Origin: Lactobacillus mulieris
GTDB lineage: Bacteria > Bacillota > Bacilli > Lactobacillales > Lactobacillaceae
Assembly (NCBI RefSeq): GCF_007095465.1
Contig: NZ_SDGL01000007.1
Coordinates: 1-64,000 of the forward strand
Length of the DNA: 64,000 bases
Direction of reading: 5' to 3'
In this document: in pieces, positions 37,396 through 46,604 of the stretch
Position numbering within the stretch: position 1 is the first letter of the stretch
How the letters are laid out: every line of letters starts with the position of its first letter
Position numbers and translations under genes: made by a program
Notes under the pieces: generated by a model
What the model was told of the DNA's origin: nothing
Databases searched by the model: none
The model's input: only the letters and a program-made list of their open reading frames with translations

Positions 37396-38637
37396 CTATT
37401 TGATAGGTTCCCCGATATGACGCACATCACCCGCAGCGCCATCTGCAATCATCTTATTAATTTTTTCTTCGCTATAACCTAATTCCTTTAAGATTTCACG
37501 AGTATCTGAACCTTGTGCTCTAGAAGGGGTTAATACGGGATTGCCTTGAGATTCAAATCTTACAGGGTTGGTTGGGATAAAACGCTTAGCTCCTGATGGG
37601 AACGTCATCAAGCGCAGTTCATCATTATCAAGTGCTTCTGGATCTTTATAAATTTCAGTTGGAATTTGACATGCTTCCAAAGGCAAATCTTCTTTTTCAA
37701 ATAAGTCTAACCAATATTTCAGTGGCTTCTTTTTGAAAGCATCTTCCAAAATAGCAATTACCTCACTACTTGTGCCATTAGCATTCAATGTATCCATCTT
37801 GTTGTAACGCTTATCACCCATTACATCATCACGACCAACATCATGCATAACTTTGTCAAAATCACGATCATATTCAGGTACACAAAGCACAAACCAACGA
37901 TTATCACTCGTCATATAAGTATCGTTAAATGGGTTAGTAACTTCTTTTCTACTCTTTGGATATTCATTGCCATATTGTGCTGAAACCATTGCAATATTTT
38001 GCATAAAAATAGCTGCGTGATTCAAGTTAACAGTTAATTTTTCGCCTTGTCCTGTTCTTCTTTGTTTAAGTAGTGCAGCACAAATACCAGCTACTAAAGT
38101 AAGCGAGACCTGAAAATCACCATAACCATTAACTGGGTTATATGGGTTGCTCCCCTTATCAACAGTAGTACCTTGGACACCACCTCTTGCTTGGTAAGCA
38201 GTTGCATCATAACCAGCTGCATCTTTTTTAGGACCAAATTCACCATAACCACGGTCTTGTGCAAAAATTAATTTTGGAAATTCTTTATGTAAACTTTTCC
38301 AGGAAAGTCCCATATGTTCCAAACTCTTTGTTCTAACACTAGTTAAAAAAACATCTGCATTTTTCAATAAATCTTTAAATGCTGCTAATCCTTCTGGAGT
38401 TTTTGTATTCAAGGTAATAAATCGCTTATTCATATTGGATACATCAAATCCCAAATTTTCATCATCTTCATACTTCATATTAAAGACTGCACCTTGAGTT
38501 CTTCCGGCATCTCCTTTAGGAGCTTCAACCTTAATAACATCTGCACCCCATTCGCCCAGAATTCTGCCAGCAGTAGGAGCTGCTAAAAATTGGGTTAAAT
38601 CAACTACTTTTACACCATTTAAAATTTCATTAGCCAT
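37396..38637 (-). CDS. Family III CoA-transferase (CaiB/BaiF-like)
   Basis: A 413-residue protein from the ATG at 38637, behind an AAGAGGC ribosome site; the longer frame starting at 38682 is less likely. It opens LNGVKVVDLTQFLAAPTAGR and carries GADVIKVEAPKGD, the GYDATAYQARGG segment and Asp174 in GYGDFQ, the likely catalytic carboxylate. Family III enzymes pass CoA between acids without ATP, as in carnitine, oxalate and bile-acid pathways. Here it would recycle CoA from reduced product to new substrate. A hairpin with a T run separates it from acyl-CoA dehydrogenase 2 upstream. Confidence 0.93.
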   Translation of the reverse strand: MANEILNGVKVVDLTQFLAAPTAGRILGEWGADVIKVEAPKGDAGRTQGAVFNMKYEDDENLGFDVSNMNKRFITLNTKTPEGLAAFKDLLKNADVFLTSVRTKSLEHMGLSWKSLHKEFPKLIFAQDRGYGEFGPKKDAAGYDATAYQARGGVQGTTVDKGSNPYNPVNGYGDFQVSLTLVAGICAALLKQRRTGQGEKLTVNLNHAAIFMQNIAMVSAQYGNEYPKSRKEVTNPFNDTYMTSDNRWFVLCVPEYDRDFDKVMHDVGRDDVMGDKRYNKMDTLNANGTSSEVIAILEDAFKKKPLKYWLDLFEKEDLPLEACQIPTEIYKDPEALDNDELRLMTFPSGAKRFIPTNPVRFESQGNPVLTPSRAQGSDTREILKELGYSEEKINKMIADGAAGDVRHIGEPIK

Positions 38638-38664
38638 TTTTTTGCCTCTTAATTGTGTCTTTAA

Positions 38665-38708
38665 ATAAAAGAACCGAATCAATAAACTTTAAGGTTCTGA
38701 TTCGGTCC
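38665..38708 (-). terminator. Internal terminator/attenuator within the CoA-redox operon
   Basis: On the minus strand GGACCGAATCA and TGATTCGGTTC form an 11-bp stem followed by TTTTATTT, between dehydrogenase 2 and the CoA-transferase. It should cut expression of the later genes unless read through. Confidence 0.75.
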
Positions 38709-38721
38709 AAATAATAATTAA

Positions 38722-39969
38722 CTATTTAATGCTAGTAATTGGAGTTTGACCGTCATTCTTGATCAATAAACGTCCAGCGGTTAATCTTTGTACAGAACGA
38801 GGGCCTTCTTCAAGCCACATAGCACGGCAGTCACGATATAAACGTTCTGCAGGACCATAAGGGTTATCTTGGAAGTAACCAACACCACCAAAGATTTCAA
38901 GCATGTAGTCAGATACAAGCTTTACAGTATTAATACTTTCAAGCTTTGCAAATGAAGCTTTCTTAGTAATATCTTTACCTTCATCATAATCTTTGGCTAA
39001 ATCCCAAAGCATCAAGCGTAATGCGTGAACTTTTGCACCCATATCTGCAATTTCAAAGATGATTGATTGACGCTTACACAATGGTTTACCAAAGGTTACA
39101 CGGTCCTTTGAGTAGGCAATTGCCATTTCAAGCATTCTTTGTGCCATACCCAAGTTTGAATCAGCAATGTGTGCACGTGATAATGAAAGTGAAGAAATGG
39201 CAACTTTCATACCTTCGCCCCGCTTACCTAGCATATATTTGTCAGGAATTCTCATATTAGTAAACTTAAGATCTGCGTGACCAGCACCACGGCAACCCAT
39301 CATTAATGGCATTTCATGAGCTTCAAATCCTGGTGTATTAGTTGGTACCCAAAATGCTGATAATCTTTCGTCACCTTCCTTGTCAGGGTCAGTAACTACA
39401 ATTAAGTAAGTAAAGTCTGCAACATCAGCATGAGAAATCAAGGTTTTTTCACCATTGATAATCCAATCATCGCCATCCTTAACAGCAGTAGTATGTAAGT
39501 CAGCCCCAGTACCACCACTCTTTTCGGTTAAAGCAAAGTTAGCATATATACTCTTGTCTTGAAACTTGTCCATATATTTATCTTTGAGTTCTTTGCTACC
39601 AAAGTCATTTAAAATTCTCCAGTTCATATCTGAAGCATGGTGAAGGTGCATTCTAATACCACCTTGAGTACGTGAGAATTCTTCTTGGACTTGTAAAATT
39701 TGCTTTTCATTCAAATCCCAGCCTCCATATTGACGAGGTAATGCAAAACGATATAAATCGTGCTTAATTGCAATTGGGAAAAAATCCTTTGGAAATTCAC
39801 GATTTTCTTCAATATATGGTGTCATACGATCAAATTCATTTTGTGCTAAGTGACGAATTTCCTTTAAGTAGTTTTCAAAATCTTCGTTGCTCATCTTTTC
39901 GCCGGGTTTAGTAGTATGCATAATTGGTGTTTCTTCATAAGGTGGTAATGTGTGTAATTTCTTTTCCAT
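38722..39969 (-). CDS. Acyl-CoA dehydrogenase 2 (CaiA-like)
   Basis: A 415-residue acyl-CoA dehydrogenase, slightly longer than its neighbour because of an N-terminal extension of about 30 residues. It shows RFALPRQYGGWDLNEKQILQ, FALTEKSGGTGADLHTTAV, GGVGYFQDNPYGPAERLYRD and the catalytic Glu388 in LEEGPRSVQR. It is only distantly like dehydrogenase 1, so the two probably act on different thioesters or form a mixed complex. First gene of the operon, divergent from a LysR regulator, with an AAAGGAGAAATTTTAAC ribosome site. High expression is likely because a terminator follows. Confidence 0.92.
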   Translation of the reverse strand: MEKKLHTLPPYEETPIMHTTKPGEKMSNEDFENYLKEIRHLAQNEFDRMTPYIEENREFPKDFFPIAIKHDLYRFALPRQYGGWDLNEKQILQVQEEFSRTQGGIRMHLHHASDMNWRILNDFGSKELKDKYMDKFQDKSIYANFALTEKSGGTGADLHTTAVKDGDDWIINGEKTLISHADVADFTYLIVVTDPDKEGDERLSAFWVPTNTPGFEAHEMPLMMGCRGAGHADLKFTNMRIPDKYMLGKRGEGMKVAISSLSLSRAHIADSNLGMAQRMLEMAIAYSKDRVTFGKPLCKRQSIIFEIADMGAKVHALRLMLWDLAKDYDEGKDITKKASFAKLESINTVKLVSDYMLEIFGGVGYFQDNPYGPAERLYRDCRAMWLEEGPRSVQRLTAGRLLIKNDGQTPITSIK

Positions 39970-40292
39970 GTTAAAATTTCTCCTTTAGCTTCTTTCAGTC
40001 TTTTAATTAAGAGGAAAAGTGCCTATAATATTATTTGAAATCTAATGTAAGCGTTTTTCTCTTGACGCTTTTTATTATCAATGCTTGAGATTGTAAAGTA
40101 AAATTGATAACTACTTCGGAACTATTAATTTTTAAAATACTAATTCAACAAAAAAAGCTATTTTTCATTATTACAAGTAAAAAAATAGCTTAATAATTAT
40201 GATGTATTATCTTTTATTACATTACATTCCCTAGCGTAATAGCTATATTTATATTATTAATATTGGTATTAATTAAGCATCGAGGTAACACA
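39970..40292. promoter_or_regulatory. Divergent control region of the CoA-redox operon and its LysR gene
   Basis: A 323-bp region. Facing left, TTACAT and TATAGG at 17-bp spacing (near 40025-40055) form a possible promoter. A dyad AAGCGT/ACGCTT lies at 40047-40070. Farther out, AAGCTATTTTT and AAAAATAGCTT (40155-40191) form a hairpin with a T run on the minus strand, which fits a transcription attenuator in a long leader. TAGCGTAATAGCTA near 40235 has the T-N11-A dyad form of a LysR site. Confidence 0.45.
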
Positions 40293-41207
40293 ATGAATTT
40301 AAATCAACTATATTACTTTCGCGAACTAGCAGAAAAACAGCAATATACTCAGGCCTCAAATAACCTATTTATTAGTCAGCCTACATTATCACTCTCTATC
40401 AAGCAGCTTGAAAAAGAGCTACATTGTAAATTATTTATACATAATGGTCGCTACGTCAAACTGACAAAGTATGGCCGTCAATTTTACAATACCGTTGTTA
40501 ATAGCTTAAATATTCTTGATACTGGTACACGACAACTTACACAAGCTATTAGCCAAGATGAAGGAAATATTAATCTCGCATGTATTCCTACATCTGTTGG
40601 TAATTTAATGCCACATATTGTTACAGAATACTTGCAACAAGTTGAAAAAGCACCACATTTTATTTATCATGATAGCCCATCTCTTCAAATTTGTAATGGA
40701 ATTAAAAATGGTTGGTATGATATCGGAATTTGTTCGTATGTAGCAGGTTTTGACAATTTTACTTTCATCCCTTTATATACTGAAGAAGTAATTGCCATTT
40801 GTAGTAAAGATAATGACCTTGCGCAAATCAATGAAATCACGCCAGAGGAGCTTCGTGAATCTATTATTACTTATACTAAGGATATTACAATTGGCAAAGA
40901 TATTACTAACGCATTATTATCTCAAGCATCAGACTTAATGATTGCTAATTCAATGCATGATGAACTCGCAATTGCCGGGCAAGTTCTATCAAATAACATG
41001 GTGGGAATTGTCGCAAATACTATCTATTTAGAAGGATTTAATTTACATAAAATTAAGTTATTGAACATTCCAACTGACACTCGACAAGTTTATTTGGTCT
41101 TTAATCCTGAATCAATTACTTCAAGTACCAGTCTTGATTTTATCGACTGGCTTAAAGCTAATAAATCGCAAATCAATGAAAAGTTACACAAAAAAAGAGA
41201 TATTTAG
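40293..41207 (+). CDS. LysR family regulator of the CoA-redox operon
   Basis: A 304-residue LysR protein. The ATG at 40293 follows GAGGTAACACA and was chosen over one 30 bp upstream. The helix-turn-helix is LNQLYYFRELAEKQQYTQASNNL plus FISQPTLSLSIKQLE. The effector domain covers about 90-295. It is divergent from acyl-CoA dehydrogenase 2 and should activate that operon in response to a pathway acid or its CoA ester. It ends at a strong terminator. Confidence 0.92.
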   Translation: MNLNQLYYFRELAEKQQYTQASNNLFISQPTLSLSIKQLEKELHCKLFIHNGRYVKLTKYGRQFYNTVVNSLNILDTGTRQLTQAISQDEGNINLACIPTSVGNLMPHIVTEYLQQVEKAPHFIYHDSPSLQICNGIKNGWYDIGICSYVAGFDNFTFIPLYTEEVIAICSKDNDLAQINEITPEELRESIITYTKDITIGKDITNALLSQASDLMIANSMHDELAIAGQVLSNNMVGIVANTIYLEGFNLHKIKLLNIPTDTRQVYLVFNPESITSSTSLDFIDWLKANKSQINEKLHKKRDI

Positions 41208-41213
41208 TCTTTT

Positions 41214-41246
41214 ACCTTAGGTTAAACTACAACCTAAGGTTTTTTA
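41214..41246 (+). terminator. Terminator of the LysR gene
   Basis: ACCTTAGGTT and AACCTAAGGT form a perfect 10-bp stem followed by six T. Confidence 0.92.
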
Positions 41247-41318
41247 TTGATTTATTAATAATACTAATTTACTTATTTCAGCGTTTTTAATTATGCTATA
41301 GAAAAAGGAGAATTTAAT

Positions 41319-42302
41319 ATGAAAAATCGTTTATGTCATGCTTTAGCAATTAACACTCCAATTATTCATTGCCCTATGCATACTATGACTAATGGAAAAA
41401 TGGTAGCTGCCATTAGTGAAGCCGGAGGATTGGGAATTTTAGGAATAAATAGCGGTTATAATATAACAGACGTAACAAGTGGAGCATCCTCAACCAACAG
41501 TGAAGTAGTTGGTAATCCAAATAATTATTCTATTTTGGATACAATGACTGAAAGAAATTTAATGAATGAACAGATTAATACAACACTTGAAAATACATTT
41601 AGATCATTTGCTGTAGAAGTAGCAAGTCAGTATGACAGCCCAGAAAAAGACCCAACTGCGAAAAGTATTGTAGAACTTATGCGTAAGCGCCGATTAACTA
41701 TTGCCCTTTTTGAAGGATTGGGGAGTCCGCTTTCGCTAGCTTGGGCAAAAATTTTACACGAAAATGGTATTAAGATCATGCAAGTTGTCAGCGATTTGGC
41801 ATTTGCAAATACCGCAATTAATCACGGACTAGATATCGCAATTGTTAAAGAACTAGTAGTGGCTAATAAAATTCAAAACGTTTATCCTGATACACTAGTA
41901 GTTTTAGCTAGTGGGATTGAGACCTCTGATATACAAACATTAATACAACAAGTAGACGGTATATATTTAAATACTCCATTTGCTATTTGTAATGAAGCAA
42001 TAATTGATGACGGCATCAAAGCAAGATTTCTATCCTCTCATAAGGATGACTTTATCAAATTAACTTTACCTTTTGGGGATTTTTTAACTTTTAAAACACC
42101 ATATATTGAACAAATCTTATCGAGAAAATTATCTCCTCAAGAATTATTCAATCAGTTACATCAATTTCAAGGACTTATTGATGGCATGATTAAAGGAAAT
42201 CTAAGTTATGGTTATTGCTTATTCGATTTGAACAGCTATAACATAAATGAAGCATTATCTGCTGAAGAAATTATTAATACCACATTTCATAAAATAGATT
42301 GA
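41319..42302 (+). CDS. Nitronate monooxygenase/FabK-like FMN oxidoreductase
   Basis: A 327-residue TIM-barrel FMN protein of the 2-nitropropane dioxygenase/enoyl-ACP reductase II family. The start TPIIHCPMHTMTNGKMVAAISEAGGLGILG is typical, and KIMQVVSDLAFANTAINHGLDIAIV and DTLVVLASGIETSDIQTLI are the phosphate-binding strands. The usual GGHxG and GTxFxxxxE signatures are weak or missing, so it is an outlier. It stands between the LysR gene and the flavoprotein modules, with an AAAAGGAGAATTTAAT ribosome site. It could be an extra enoate or nitro reductase of this redox region. Confidence 0.7.
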   Translation: MKNRLCHALAINTPIIHCPMHTMTNGKMVAAISEAGGLGILGINSGYNITDVTSGASSTNSEVVGNPNNYSILDTMTERNLMNEQINTTLENTFRSFAVEVASQYDSPEKDPTAKSIVELMRKRRLTIALFEGLGSPLSLAWAKILHENGIKIMQVVSDLAFANTAINHGLDIAIVKELVVANKIQNVYPDTLVVLASGIETSDIQTLIQQVDGIYLNTPFAICNEAIIDDGIKARFLSSHKDDFIKLTLPFGDFLTFKTPYIEQILSRKLSPQELFNQLHQFQGLIDGMIKGNLSYGYCLFDLNSYNINEALSAEEIINTTFHKID

Positions 42303-42594
42303 TAATGATGCTACATTGTAATGAAACATCACCGAACTCGAAAAATAACAATTACTGCGTATTGTTGCTAAAGTTTTTTCTATTTTAATATTTAAATTTA
42401 GTTATAGAACCAAGCAAAACATTCCTTATTTTTTTAGTTGGGATAGTAGCATCACAAGCTAATCTCCTCTATGTTAACTTACTTATATATGTTTAAAAAT
42501 TATAGAATATTACTCAGTGTTTTAGAGAAAGTTAACTCAAGCAAATCTTTATTTATGTTTTTTAGTGAACTTATTAAAATTATTTTTATACCCC
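42303..42594. other. AT-rich intergenic region without a recognisable gene
   Basis: About 290 bp between the FMN oxidoreductase stop and the terminator at 42595. No ORF with a ribosome site, no RNA gene and no strong dyad was seen. Confidence 0.5.
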
Positions 42595-42623
42595 CTGTAT
42601 TCGGATACGAATACAGATTTTTT
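42595..42623. terminator. Hairpin terminator between convergent genes
   Basis: CTGTATTCG and CGAATACAG form a perfect 9-bp stem; a T run follows in the plus direction, only a weaker one in the minus direction. Confidence 0.75.
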
Positions 42624-42631
42624 GTGTGGAT

Positions 42632-43522
42632 TTATTTTGTTTTCTTATGAAAATTTCGTAAAATTTCTATTCCCTTTGCTTGATATTTATTTGGCATAAA
42701 ACTTTTGCGCATGGCAATTTGCATATATGCCCAAAGTTTCTGATCTGGAGTTAACCTAATCACATGGACTAAATCATTGTGCTTAATACTTGATTCTAGT
42801 ACTAATGCAATTCCCATATTTCGTTCTACTAAGTCTATCAATAACTGCATTGTCTGTGCCGTATAGATAATATTAGGTGCAAAATCTCCAAATTCTCCTA
42901 TTCTATCAAGCGATTCACGGGTCAAATAAGTAGACTTTCGAGCAATAAACTTCTCATTTCTCAGCTCTCGTGCATTAATTTCATTTTTATTAAACCATGG
43001 GTGCTTCAACCCAGTAATAATTACTAATTCAGTTTTATCAAGAGTACGAATAAAATAATTAGGATCATTAAATGGGACAATCCAAGAATATATAGCTATA
43101 TCACTATCTCCTTTTTCCAAATCAGAAAAAGCAGCTGCCGATCTTTCAAACTTAGGCTCTAACATATCTGAAATACCAGCGTGATAAAATTTTTCAATTA
43201 TTTCAGGCATGTAAATGCTTCCCGCTATACCGGAAAAAGAAATTCTTATTTTTCTATCATTGGCATGACGTACATCATGATCCAAACTAGCCAATTCTAG
43301 TAATAGTTCTTTGGATTTGTCATAAAGGATTTGACCTGCTGAGGTTAAAGCAGGTCTACTTTTTTTATTTTTTTGAATAATTAAGGGGTCTTGATAATAT
43401 TGTGCCAATCTTCTTACAGCAGAAGAGATGGTGGGTTGTGTTACACCCAACTCCTTAGCAGCCATTGTATAAGATTGAGCTTCTACTAATTTACAAAAAT
43501 AAAGCATGTCTTTTTCATTCAT
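42632..43522 (-). CDS. LysR family regulator of flavoprotein module 1
   Basis: A 296-residue LysR protein: helix-turn-helix DMLYFCKLVEAQSYTMAAKE followed by LGVTQPTISSAVRRLAQYY. The effector domain covers about 90-290. It is divergent from the flavoprotein gene at 43714 across 190 bp. It is related to the second LysR at 45489-46370 (same length, same MEKD-type start, same YLM/VLESS loop position), which also faces a flavoprotein. The two modules look like an old duplication. Likely to sense the substrate of its flavoprotein. Confidence 0.92.
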   Translation of the reverse strand: MNEKDMLYFCKLVEAQSYTMAAKELGVTQPTISSAVRRLAQYYQDPLIIQKNKKSRPALTSAGQILYDKSKELLLELASLDHDVRHANDRKIRISFSGIAGSIYMPEIIEKFYHAGISDMLEPKFERSAAAFSDLEKGDSDIAIYSWIVPFNDPNYFIRTLDKTELVIITGLKHPWFNKNEINARELRNEKFIARKSTYLTRESLDRIGEFGDFAPNIIYTAQTMQLLIDLVERNMGIALVLESSIKHNDLVHVIRLTPDQKLWAYMQIAMRKSFMPNKYQAKGIEILRNFHKKTK

Positions 43523-43684
43523 TATTTATAAATTCCTTTTATGAATCAAACTTTTTGCGTTATAAGTTTTGTTGCTCATTTGCTACTTAACAACTAGTAT
43601 ACCAATGATTCTAGCACTTTCTAACAACTAAAATAAGTAACAATCATATTTTGTTTATTTATAAATTATATTCTATATTATTTT

Positions 43685-43698
43685 TGAAAACGTTTTAG
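43685..43698. promoter_or_regulatory. cre-like palindrome before flavoprotein 1
   Basis: TGAAAACGTTTTAG contains the perfect palindrome AAAACGTTTT and fits the cre consensus at 12 of 14 positions. It directly precedes the ribosome site. Confidence 0.35.
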
Positions 43699-43713
43699 GA
43701 AGAGATGATATAT

Positions 43714-45492
43714 ATGATTTATACTCCTGCAATGACATGGGATGCACAATTTGATGTGATTGTAGTTGGATTTGGTGGTGCCGGGGCTGGTGCTGCTAGA
43801 TTTGCGGCTGACAATGGCGCTCAAGTACTGTTAATTGACTCTGCCCCAGAAGGTCATGAAGGTGGGAACACAAGATATTCCGGAGGAGCCTTCGCATGGG
43901 GCTTAGACAGTAATAAACTTGCGGACTATTATAAGCAAACATACTATCCTTTTAAATACGATGTTCGTGCTTTAGATAGTTTTGTAAAGCATATTACACA
44001 AATGAAAGAATATGCCAAAAAATATTTCGATATTGATTCAGTCGCAACTGGGCGTCGTCCCAAGGGAGAGTATCCAGAATATAGAAATTCTGATGCAATG
44101 CAATCTCAAAGTATGAATAAAGGAATGTATAATGGTTTCTTTTGGAAACTACTGCGTAAAAAAGTTTATGAACGATTGGACAAGATAACTATCTGGTATG
44201 AATCACCTGCCATCCACTTAATTCAAGATTCAGGAACTAACACTACGTTAGGTGTCCAAATTAAGCGAAAAGGGCAAATTCGTAATATTCGAGCAAAAAA
44301 TGGCGTCGTGCTTTCCTGTGGTGGCTTTGAAAACAATCAAGATATGGTCCAAAACTATTTAGGTCAAGGTTCTCTCGCACCAATTGGAACTTTATATAAC
44401 CAAGGAAAAGGAATTGACTTAGCTGTTGAAGCAAATGCCCGTTTATGGCATATGTCAAATTATGACTCTCATGGTCTTTCACTTAGAAATGGTGATGCTA
44501 GAGAAAAATTTGCTTATATGATTAATTGGGAATCATTGTTTAACGGTAGCATTTTTGTAGCCGGAGACGATGGGACTCGTTATTTCAGAGAAGATGAAGA
44601 AGATCGTCATGGATACAAATATAATCATGGAAATTGGATTATGATTCCTAATCAAAATCATCCTCACATCATTATGGATCAAGCACAATACGCTCAATTA
44701 AATAATGATACTTCAGCAAAATCTGTACAAATTAAAGAATTACTTTCTTATGCAATCAAGGCTGACAGTATTGATCAATTATCAAAATTAATTAATGCAC
44801 CATTATTGTCACAAGCTGTTGAAGATTTTAACTTCCTAGTAAATAACAAAAAAAGAGATATGTTCTTAAACCGTAATATTAATACTATGCGCGCATTTGG
44901 GGATGGTCCGTATTATGCTATCAAAGTTAGACATAATATTCTACACACCCATGGTGGTGCACAAAGAAATGAAAAATGCGAAGTTATTGATATAAATGGT
45001 AATCCAATTCCTCATCTTTATGAAGCTGGTGAATTGGGCGATATTTTCGCTACTAAATATTTAGGTGCAAATAGTATCGCTGACTTATTAATTTCTGGAA
45101 AAATTGCCGGTGAGAATGCTGCTCGCACTAGGAAATTAACACCTACCGTAGATGCTGTTACAGGAGCTTCTCTTATACCAGAACTGCATTCAGACGCAAA
45201 AATTACAGCAACTAATTACGAAACTGCTGATAATCAATCAATTGGGATTAGCAATAACGGTATCAGCGATTTTCCAATTGTAGTACGATTAACTGGAAAT
45301 AAAAATAAGCTTGAGAAAATTGAGGTTTTGCAACAAAAAGAATCTCCTGATGTTGGTGGACTTGCAATTCCTAAATTAACTAAGGCAATGCTTCAAAATA
45401 ACACCGTTGACGTTGACAGCATCTCAGGAGCAAGTGCAACTAGTGGAGCTTTAAAAGAGGCTGTAAAAGAAGCATGGAATAAGTTAGATTAA
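43714..45492 (+). CDS. Flavoprotein reductase 1 (FAD_binding_2 plus C-terminal FMN_bind domain)
   Basis: A 592-residue soluble protein from the ATG at 43714; an ATG 9 bp upstream overlaps the AGGAAGAG ribosome site. The FAD domain starts DVIVVGFGGAGAGAARFAADNGAQ, with GHEGGNTRYSGGAF next. The reductase domain has HTHGGAQRNE, IPHLYEAGELGD and NSIADLLISGKIAG. The last about 90 residues are an FMN_bind domain ending VDSISGASATSGALKEAV, which fits the D-x-x-S-G-A-S/T motif where ApbE attaches FMN. It should reduce an unsaturated organic acid using electrons passed through FMN. No signal peptide, so cytoplasmic, as in Lactobacillus-type hydroxycinnamate reductases. Substrate unknown. Confidence 0.9.
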   Translation: MIYTPAMTWDAQFDVIVVGFGGAGAGAARFAADNGAQVLLIDSAPEGHEGGNTRYSGGAFAWGLDSNKLADYYKQTYYPFKYDVRALDSFVKHITQMKEYAKKYFDIDSVATGRRPKGEYPEYRNSDAMQSQSMNKGMYNGFFWKLLRKKVYERLDKITIWYESPAIHLIQDSGTNTTLGVQIKRKGQIRNIRAKNGVVLSCGGFENNQDMVQNYLGQGSLAPIGTLYNQGKGIDLAVEANARLWHMSNYDSHGLSLRNGDAREKFAYMINWESLFNGSIFVAGDDGTRYFREDEEDRHGYKYNHGNWIMIPNQNHPHIIMDQAQYAQLNNDTSAKSVQIKELLSYAIKADSIDQLSKLINAPLLSQAVEDFNFLVNNKKRDMFLNRNINTMRAFGDGPYYAIKVRHNILHTHGGAQRNEKCEVIDINGNPIPHLYEAGELGDIFATKYLGANSIADLLISGKIAGENAARTRKLTPTVDAVTGASLIPELHSDAKITATNYETADNQSIGISNNGISDFPIVVRLTGNKNKLEKIEVLQQKESPDVGGLAIPKLTKAMLQNNTVDVDSISGASATSGALKEAVKEAWNKLD

Positions 45493-46370
45493 GATTTTAT
45501 TTTTTGAATTATTTCCAAACACGCTTTCTGAAATTCATTCGGGATTGCATTTTCGCGTAAACCTAGACATTGATAAACATATTGTTTTTGACTAGGAATC
45601 AGTGGAACAGCGACCACACCTGGAATATTTTTAACAGTAGAATTCATCAAATACGCAACCCCCATGTTGTTTCTAACTAATTCTAGTGTTGCATCAATGC
45701 TATCGACAATCAGCCTTTTTTGAGGGTGAAAATTAATTTTTGCAAATATTCGATCAAGTGCTGTGCGTGATAAAAAACGCTTATGACGCATAATCAAAGG
45801 AATAGTACCAATAGTAAAAAAATCAATTTCTGATTTTTTGGCTAGTTCAGATGATGCTGGAACAATCAATTGATATTCATGCTTTTGCAGGACAACTGAT
45901 TTAATTCCTTTAATATATTCATCCGTTAATCGTGAAAAAATAATAGCATCGTATTTTCCTTCTAGAATATGACCTTCTAGCAAGTGTGAATTTTCCTGAT
46001 ATGTCTCAACATGCGCTAACAAGTTACCTTGATTAAGTTTAGTTATAATCGCTGGTAATAAAAGACTTCCTGCCAGTTCTGAATATGCTAGCTTAAATTG
46101 ATTTTTGCTTGCTCTTTTAGCATCCACTTTCATTGTGGTTTCTATGCGAACGAGCTCTTTAGCTGCTCGATAAACCACTTTTCCAGCATTAGTAATATGT
46201 AGGCTAGAATTACTCCCCTTTTTTATAAATAGTTTCGTACCAATCCCTTTTTCTAGTCTTTTTACCATCGCTGAAATTGCTGGTTGAGTTATTCCAAAAA
46301 ATTGTGCTGTTTTAACATAGCTTTTACATTCAACCAATTTTATAAAGTATAAATAATCTTTTGTCTCCAA
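45489..46370 (-). CDS. LysR family regulator of flavoprotein module 2
   Basis: A 293-residue LysR protein: helix-turn-helix KDYLYFIKLVECKSYVKTAQ and FFGITQPAISAMVKRLEKG, then the effector domain. Its last codons overlap by four bases the end of the convergent flavoprotein 1 gene. It is divergent from flavoprotein 2 across 234 bp and is its probable activator. Paralogous in type to the LysR at 42632-43522. Confidence 0.92.
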   Translation of the reverse strand: METKDYLYFIKLVECKSYVKTAQFFGITQPAISAMVKRLEKGIGTKLFIKKGSNSSLHITNAGKVVYRAAKELVRIETTMKVDAKRASKNQFKLAYSELAGSLLLPAIITKLNQGNLLAHVETYQENSHLLEGHILEGKYDAIIFSRLTDEYIKGIKSVVLQKHEYQLIVPASSELAKKSEIDFFTIGTIPLIMRHKRFLSRTALDRIFAKINFHPQKRLIVDSIDATLELVRNNMGVAYLMNSTVKNIPGVVAVPLIPSQKQYVYQCLGLRENAIPNEFQKACLEIIQKIKS

Positions 46371-46520
46371 TTGTCATCACCATAAATAATTTTTATTTGT
46401 TAATAATTTATATTTATCTAACATTTTATAACTAACTTTTCAAAAAAGCACTTTATTTCACCTTTGTATATATACTGTTATTTACTTGCATTTATTAAAT
46501 TAAGCGATTACAAATTATGG

Positions 46521-46549
46521 TTGACAAAAATTATTCTTATTGTTACGTT
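46521..46549 (+). promoter_or_regulatory. Possible promoter of flavoprotein 2 and the permease
   Basis: Perfect TTGACA at 46521-46526 with a 17-bp spacer to a weak TACGTT. A poor -10 is usual for LysR-activated promoters. Confidence 0.45.
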
Positions 46550-46604
46550 TCATTTGAAATCATCAAAGATAAATATTATTTATTAATAGAAAGTGTAACA
46601 GACA

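Noticed and set aside
32605..39969. Complete fatty-acid beta-oxidation operon
   Set aside because: No enoyl-CoA hydratase, 3-hydroxyacyl-CoA dehydrogenase or thiolase is present.
31127..42302. Bile-acid 7-dehydroxylation (bai) operon
   Set aside because: A CoA ligase, CoA-transferase and MFS are shared with bai, but BaiE-, BaiA- and BaiCD-type genes are not seen, and the acyl-CoA dehydrogenase/Etf core fits acid reduction better.
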